Assembly: GCA_025716855.1 (NCBI GenBank)
Contig: JAIXMQ010000101.1
Location: forward strand, 1 to 64,000
DNA length: 64,000 nucleotides
Origin: Pilaira anomala
Taxonomy: Eukaryota; Mucoromycota; Mucoromycetes; Mucorales; Mucoraceae
Reading direction: 5' to 3'
In this document: positions 60,136-64,000 of the stretch, piece after piece
How the letters are laid out: every line of letters starts with the position of its first letter
Position numbering within the stretch: position 1 is the first letter of the stretch
Translations under genes and position numbers: made by a program
Notes under the pieces: generated by a model
What the model was told of the DNA's origin: nothing
The model's database searches: none
Seen by the model: the letters and a program-made list of their open reading frames with translations, nothing else

Positions 60136-62219
60136 ATGAATTGTCCTAACGAATTTTCACAATACACGTTAAGCTGCCCTGTCAAGAATATTAGTCAAGA
60201 ATTTTTTACTAAAAATACTGCTCCAAACTGGGATTTTGATAATTATTATCAATTCAATTGTCCTAGTGAAAGTTCCAATCATTATAAAAATGCCAAAAAG
60301 ATTTTGCATTCTTATTTAAATGATTTACATTGGATTCAAACTTTAGAATTACCTGAGGAACTACTTAGATATGTTTCCAAATTGAAAAAAAAGAAAGTAA
60401 GTGTTTTGTAACTAAGTTTAATTTATCTCTAACATACAATCAGTATCCATTAGCCAATTTAAAAGACAAAACATCCTCTCACCAACCAATTTATATTAAA
60501 GATAATTATGGAACCATTAATATGGCAAAGGTAAAAAAAGTAAAATAAAATAGCGACAATAGAAAGCTCACCATAATACTTTCTTCTTAGCGACAAAACA
60601 TAAATAATCATTACCAAGCAAATGACCTAGCAACAAGTAACACTTTGACAACACCTAGTAGAAGGGATGACAACGAAGAGGTAGAAGAAAAGGTAATTTT
60701 ATAAACTTCTTTAAATAAATGCAGATATTTAAAGTTATAATAGAATTCTTTCAATTCTAAGTGGAAGACGTTTTTGCTCATGGCTGAAACTGATGAGTCT
60801 ATCCACAAGTACAGGTAAACCTGAATAAGCAACATACAAAAAAAAAAAAAAAATAAAAATAAAACATATATATATATATATATATGTATTGACATTTTCA
60901 TTTCATATAGCCCTGCTAGACATGGGATCATCTGCAGTGGCGATAACGTTTCTGGGAGCCCACATTACCCAACAGACATCTATAATGAGTACAGAAAGAA
61001 AAAGACAGGTACTCAACAAATATATTCAATGGATCAAGAAGTGTGTCCATATATTGACCAAGTAATTGATAGTGTAATTATCCATATATATATATATTTT
61101 TTTGTTTACGTATGCATTTTTATTTATTCATTTAACAGGACTGTTTACAAGAGTTTAAGAAGAACATCACAAATACACCCGACACTGAAGATACCACCAT
61201 TGCTTCACAGGTTCTTTTTTTAGAAGAAATCTTTGCAGCATCGTAAGTAATCCCTTGTTTTATTTCAATATGTATGCATATCTGATTTAAATGTATCCTT
61301 GTATTCAGATTGAAGTTGTATAAGATTAACGTGCCTTTGAATCACAATGAAGCCATTTTCAATAATTACTTTGTTGAACCAAACTTAAAGGCAGTTTGCA
61401 ATTCAATTCATCATAGCAAATATAATTGGGCAAAACTAGGATTCTTTGACGGTGAAGAAGAGCTTCTTTCCATGACCAAGCAGCTAAAACGAAAAGGGAC
61501 ATTTGTAGATCACCGATATATTTATAAGGCTGATGGTGTAGTACGTCTTCAAGAAGCCCATGATATCGAAATTTGCGTGGTAGAAGTCTCTAATGAATAT
61601 TTGAATCAAGATAACAGAAAGATATACTTTGATCACCACAAGGCAAATTATGGTTGTCTTGCAATGCTAAAGACTATTGCTGATCAATACAAGTATGCAT
61701 CAGTTGATGTCTTTGAACAATTAAAAATATATTTCGTTCATGCAGCAGGTAATGTACATTCCGTTATGACTATAGCATAATCTAATCATTTCACTATTTG
61801 ATAGACAACAAAATCAAGCTTTGGTCTCTCTCTTACCAAGATGAGATATTCCATTTCTGGAGAGAGGGTGTGCTCAACATTGAGCCAAAGTTTGAGGATA
61901 AAGAAACGTATCAACAAGATATAATAACTTTTTATTGGGCTTTCAAGGTATGTATATGCATCATATAAAAATTTAAAAACAAAAAGTGAATACTAATTTG
62001 TATAAATATTTTTAGTGCAAATTAGAGGAAAGCTTGGATGCAGTAAAGAAGATCCAAGATTCTCATAAAATCAATAGAAAGAACAGTAGATATAATTCTG
62101 GAGAAAACCCCAAACTATTATCACAAATCATCAATCCTAATATCATCAAGTTGACTGAAAATGACCATAAGAAAGGCATGGCGGATTTGGGACCATTTGA
62201 TTCACCTGAACATGATTAA
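60136..62219 (+). CDS. PD-(D/E)XK-like family protein (locus 3), complete
   Basis: About nine exons with GT-AG introns, from ATG 60136 (MNCPNEFSQYTLSCPVKNIS) to a stop at 62217-62219; an in-frame ATG at 60079 is an alternative. Exons include NAKKILHSYLNDLHWIQTLE, WKTFLLMAETDESIHKYS and RHGIICSGDNVSGSPHYPTD. The conserved core has NEAIFNNYFVEPNLKAVCNS, then IYKADGVVRLQEAHDIEICV-VEVSNEYL, then FDHHKANYGCLAMLKTIADQ and KIYFVHAADNKIKLWSLSYQ. The ADG...VEVS spacing parallels RPDG...VEVK at locus 2; here the last position is Ser, so catalysis is uncertain. The core resembles, from memory, abundant Mucoralean hypothetical proteins. It lies between two inverted copies of a transposase. The reading frame is intact across all splices I could follow. 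Confidence 0.7.
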
Positions 62220-62757
62220 AGGTTAATTTATTGATACACCTATACATAATATAAAAAATAAATTTGTTTTTCCTTGTTCATTTATAACGAATTCAATTCC
62301 TGTTGCTGTTGTTGTTTGTATTTTTTATTGATTGAACAATATTTATTTTCAACCAGTGTATACTATTGGACCAGTAATGATTTAGGATAGGGATTAAATT
62401 AGATCAGGGACTGATACATGAATTAGGCTATAGCATATCTATTGATAGCATAGCTGAATGAGGTACTGTACCTTGGCTAATGAATACCTTGGCTAGACAT
62501 ATATCTGAGTTTAATCACAATCTGAAACTATATCTATTTATTACATCTAAATTTATTTTACAAGAATTATTCAAAAGAGTAATTTAACTTCATTTTGACA
62601 TTGAGTAGAGAAATAATTCATTTCCAGATTCCAGAATTACAATTAGAATGACAAAACATGACCTTGCATTTACAATCATTAAAATCCATTTTTTACCTTG
62701 AGGAAAAAATGTATTCCATTTTGAACTAAATGCATCTTTTCAGCATATTATGGTGAT
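62220..62757. other. Intergenic region before the right inverted arm
   Basis: A stretch with repeated short motifs (CCTTGGCTA twice near 62470-62500); no gene seen. Confidence 0.35.
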
Positions 62758-62859
62758 TTATTTAAACTATTCAATGCGTTTACTATGAATTGAGTTTATG
62801 TCACTGAAAGATTTATTTATCCTATAATGTCAATAAGTTTTTTTTTATTGCTTTTATTG

Positions 62860-62956
<97 letters not shown>

Positions 62957-64000
62957 GCTATTTCTTCAAAATAATATGTTTATGTTTTATGATATTCAAA
63001 TCTCATTGAGGATTCAAAGTACGTCTATTGAACGCTGAACCCCTAACGACTAATAATTTACCATTTTAAATATTTCTTTCCTCATTTAAGCACTTCTCGA
63101 AAAAAGACTTTGAGTGCTCAATCCACCCCTTACAATCTTTTTTTGTTACTTTTCTAGCCGATTCACATATACGATCTGTGAGACGATCATCTGCCGTCAA
63201 TGGTGTTCTTCTAACACCAGCTTTTACTTTTGACCAAAATTCCTCAATTGGATTCAAGAAAGGAGAATATGGTGGTAAATATATGCATTTATGTCCTCGT
63301 TCTTCGATTAATGCTTTGATCACTTTTGGCTTATGAATAGGTGCATTATCCATAACAATATACTGACCCTTTATATTATTTTTATCTAGTGTATTCATTA
63401 CGTTGGTTATGTAGGCCAAGAAGTGCTCAGTTCTTGTTCCAACTTTACCATTTATTTTTACTTCCTTACCATCTGCCTTTCTTTTTTTAGAAGAAGCTGA
63501 TTCTGGTTTTTTAACCCCAATATTTATGATACCTGCTTGAGAAATTGCACCTAAAATTGTAAATGTAACCCCCTTTCCAGTTGGTACAGTGCTCTTTGCA
63601 GGTGTGCCTTTTAATGAACGGCCGTGGTTTCTCTGAGTATGTAAATTGAAACCTGCTTCATCAATGAAAACACAATTATTGGAAAAATCCATGGCTGTAT
63701 CATTCTTATACTGCTCAACAATCGCTTTTCGCAATGCTATTACTCTGTCAGAATTTCTCGCTGCTGGTATCTTTTCAAGTTTCTTTAAAGTAATGTTATG
63801 TTTATGTACTAAATGTTTGTGAATGGCAGAAATAGAGATTTTCAAACCCTCAAATTTCTCAAAAAGTTTTAACTTCAACTCATCTAATACAGCAGTAGTA
63901 TTCTTTTTGACATAGTCAACAAGAAATTTAGAATGCTCCTCAGTTAACTTTGAACAAGGTCTTCCACGAGGTTTGTTATAAGATCCTGGAAGTCGTTTCT
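62758..64000 (-). repeat. Right arm of the long inverted repeat (runs off the window)
   Basis: Reverse complement of 57361-58605. It starts with TTATTTAAAC at 62758, includes the (ATT)n array and the transposase 3' part, and is still matching at the last base of the window, so its outer end is unknown. Confidence 0.9.
63066..64000 (-). CDS. Transposase copy B (partial, truncated by the window edge)
   Basis: The C-terminal two thirds of the same DDE transposase as at 56903, on the opposite strand. It contains FIDEAGFNLHTQ, IVMDNAPIHKPK and YSPFLNPIEEFW, with the stop at 63066-63068. All residues I compared are identical to copy A. The 5' part lies beyond base 64000, so integrity of the full gene cannot be judged. 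Confidence 0.92.
   Translation of the reverse strand, partial: KRLPGSYNKPRGRPCSKLTEEHSKFLVDYVKKNTTAVLDELKLKLFEKFEGLKISISAIHKHLVHKHNITLKKLEKIPAARNSDRVIALRKAIVEQYKNDTAMDFSNNCVFIDEAGFNLHTQRNHGRSLKGTPAKSTVPTGKGVTFTILGAISQAGIINIGVKKPESASSKKRKADGKEVKINGKVGTRTEHFLAYITNVMNTLDKNNIKGQYIVMDNAPIHKPKVIKALIEERGHKCIYLPPYSPFLNPIEEFWSKVKAGVRRTPLTADDRLTDRICESARKVTKKDCKGWIEHSKSFFEKCLNEERNI

Overview
The window is nuclear DNA of a filamentous fungus, most likely an early-diverging one (Mucoromycota, probably Mucorales; species not resolvable). It is AT-rich, full of A/T homopolymers, and its genes carry several short GT-AG introns. Recognisable housekeeping genes are ordinary fungal ones, including a sphingolipid C9-methyltransferase, mitochondrial Hsp70 and a V-ATPase assembly factor. 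No rRNA, tRNA or CRISPR array was recognised.

Layout. 0-3 kb: a multi-exon gene of a lineage-expanded family with a PD-(D/E)XK-like motif. 6-28 kb: a gene-dense core with a Gdown1/POLR2M-like Pol II factor, RNA polymerase III subunit RPC34, a two-exon FUSC/ArAE-like membrane transporter, a small hydrophilic protein, Vma12, an Sld7-like protein, a polyglutamine protein, mitochondrial Hsp70, a WD40 protein with a long disordered N-terminus and a sphingolipid C9-methyltransferase. 28-32 kb: a decayed Tc1/mariner-type element. 32-35.4 kb: a cytochrome c peroxidase-type enzyme and a PMP47-type peroxisomal carrier. 37-41 kb: a second member of the PD-(D/E)XK-like family, split by a defective transposon. 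41-46 kb: repeats and TE relics. 46-49 kb: a Gcn4/Cpc1-type bZIP gene whose leader has two uORFs, and a SAM methyltransferase with a myristoylation-type N-terminus. 50-64 kb: a transposon-dominated block with an intact Tc1-like element with perfect 42-bp inverted repeats, a second transposase family present twice in opposite orientation, and two more PD-(D/E)XK-like genes, one sitting between the two inverted transposase copies.

The core genes do not form a pathway; they are independent housekeeping loci. The notable theme is the accessory material. Four loci (0.15-2.9, 37-41, 54.5-55.5 and 60.1-62.2 kb) look like diverged members of one family with a D...ExK-type signature, and three of the four touch transposons. 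This association, the near-identical inverted duplication at 57.4-64 kb and the two-uORF leader of the bZIP gene are the best leads in the window.
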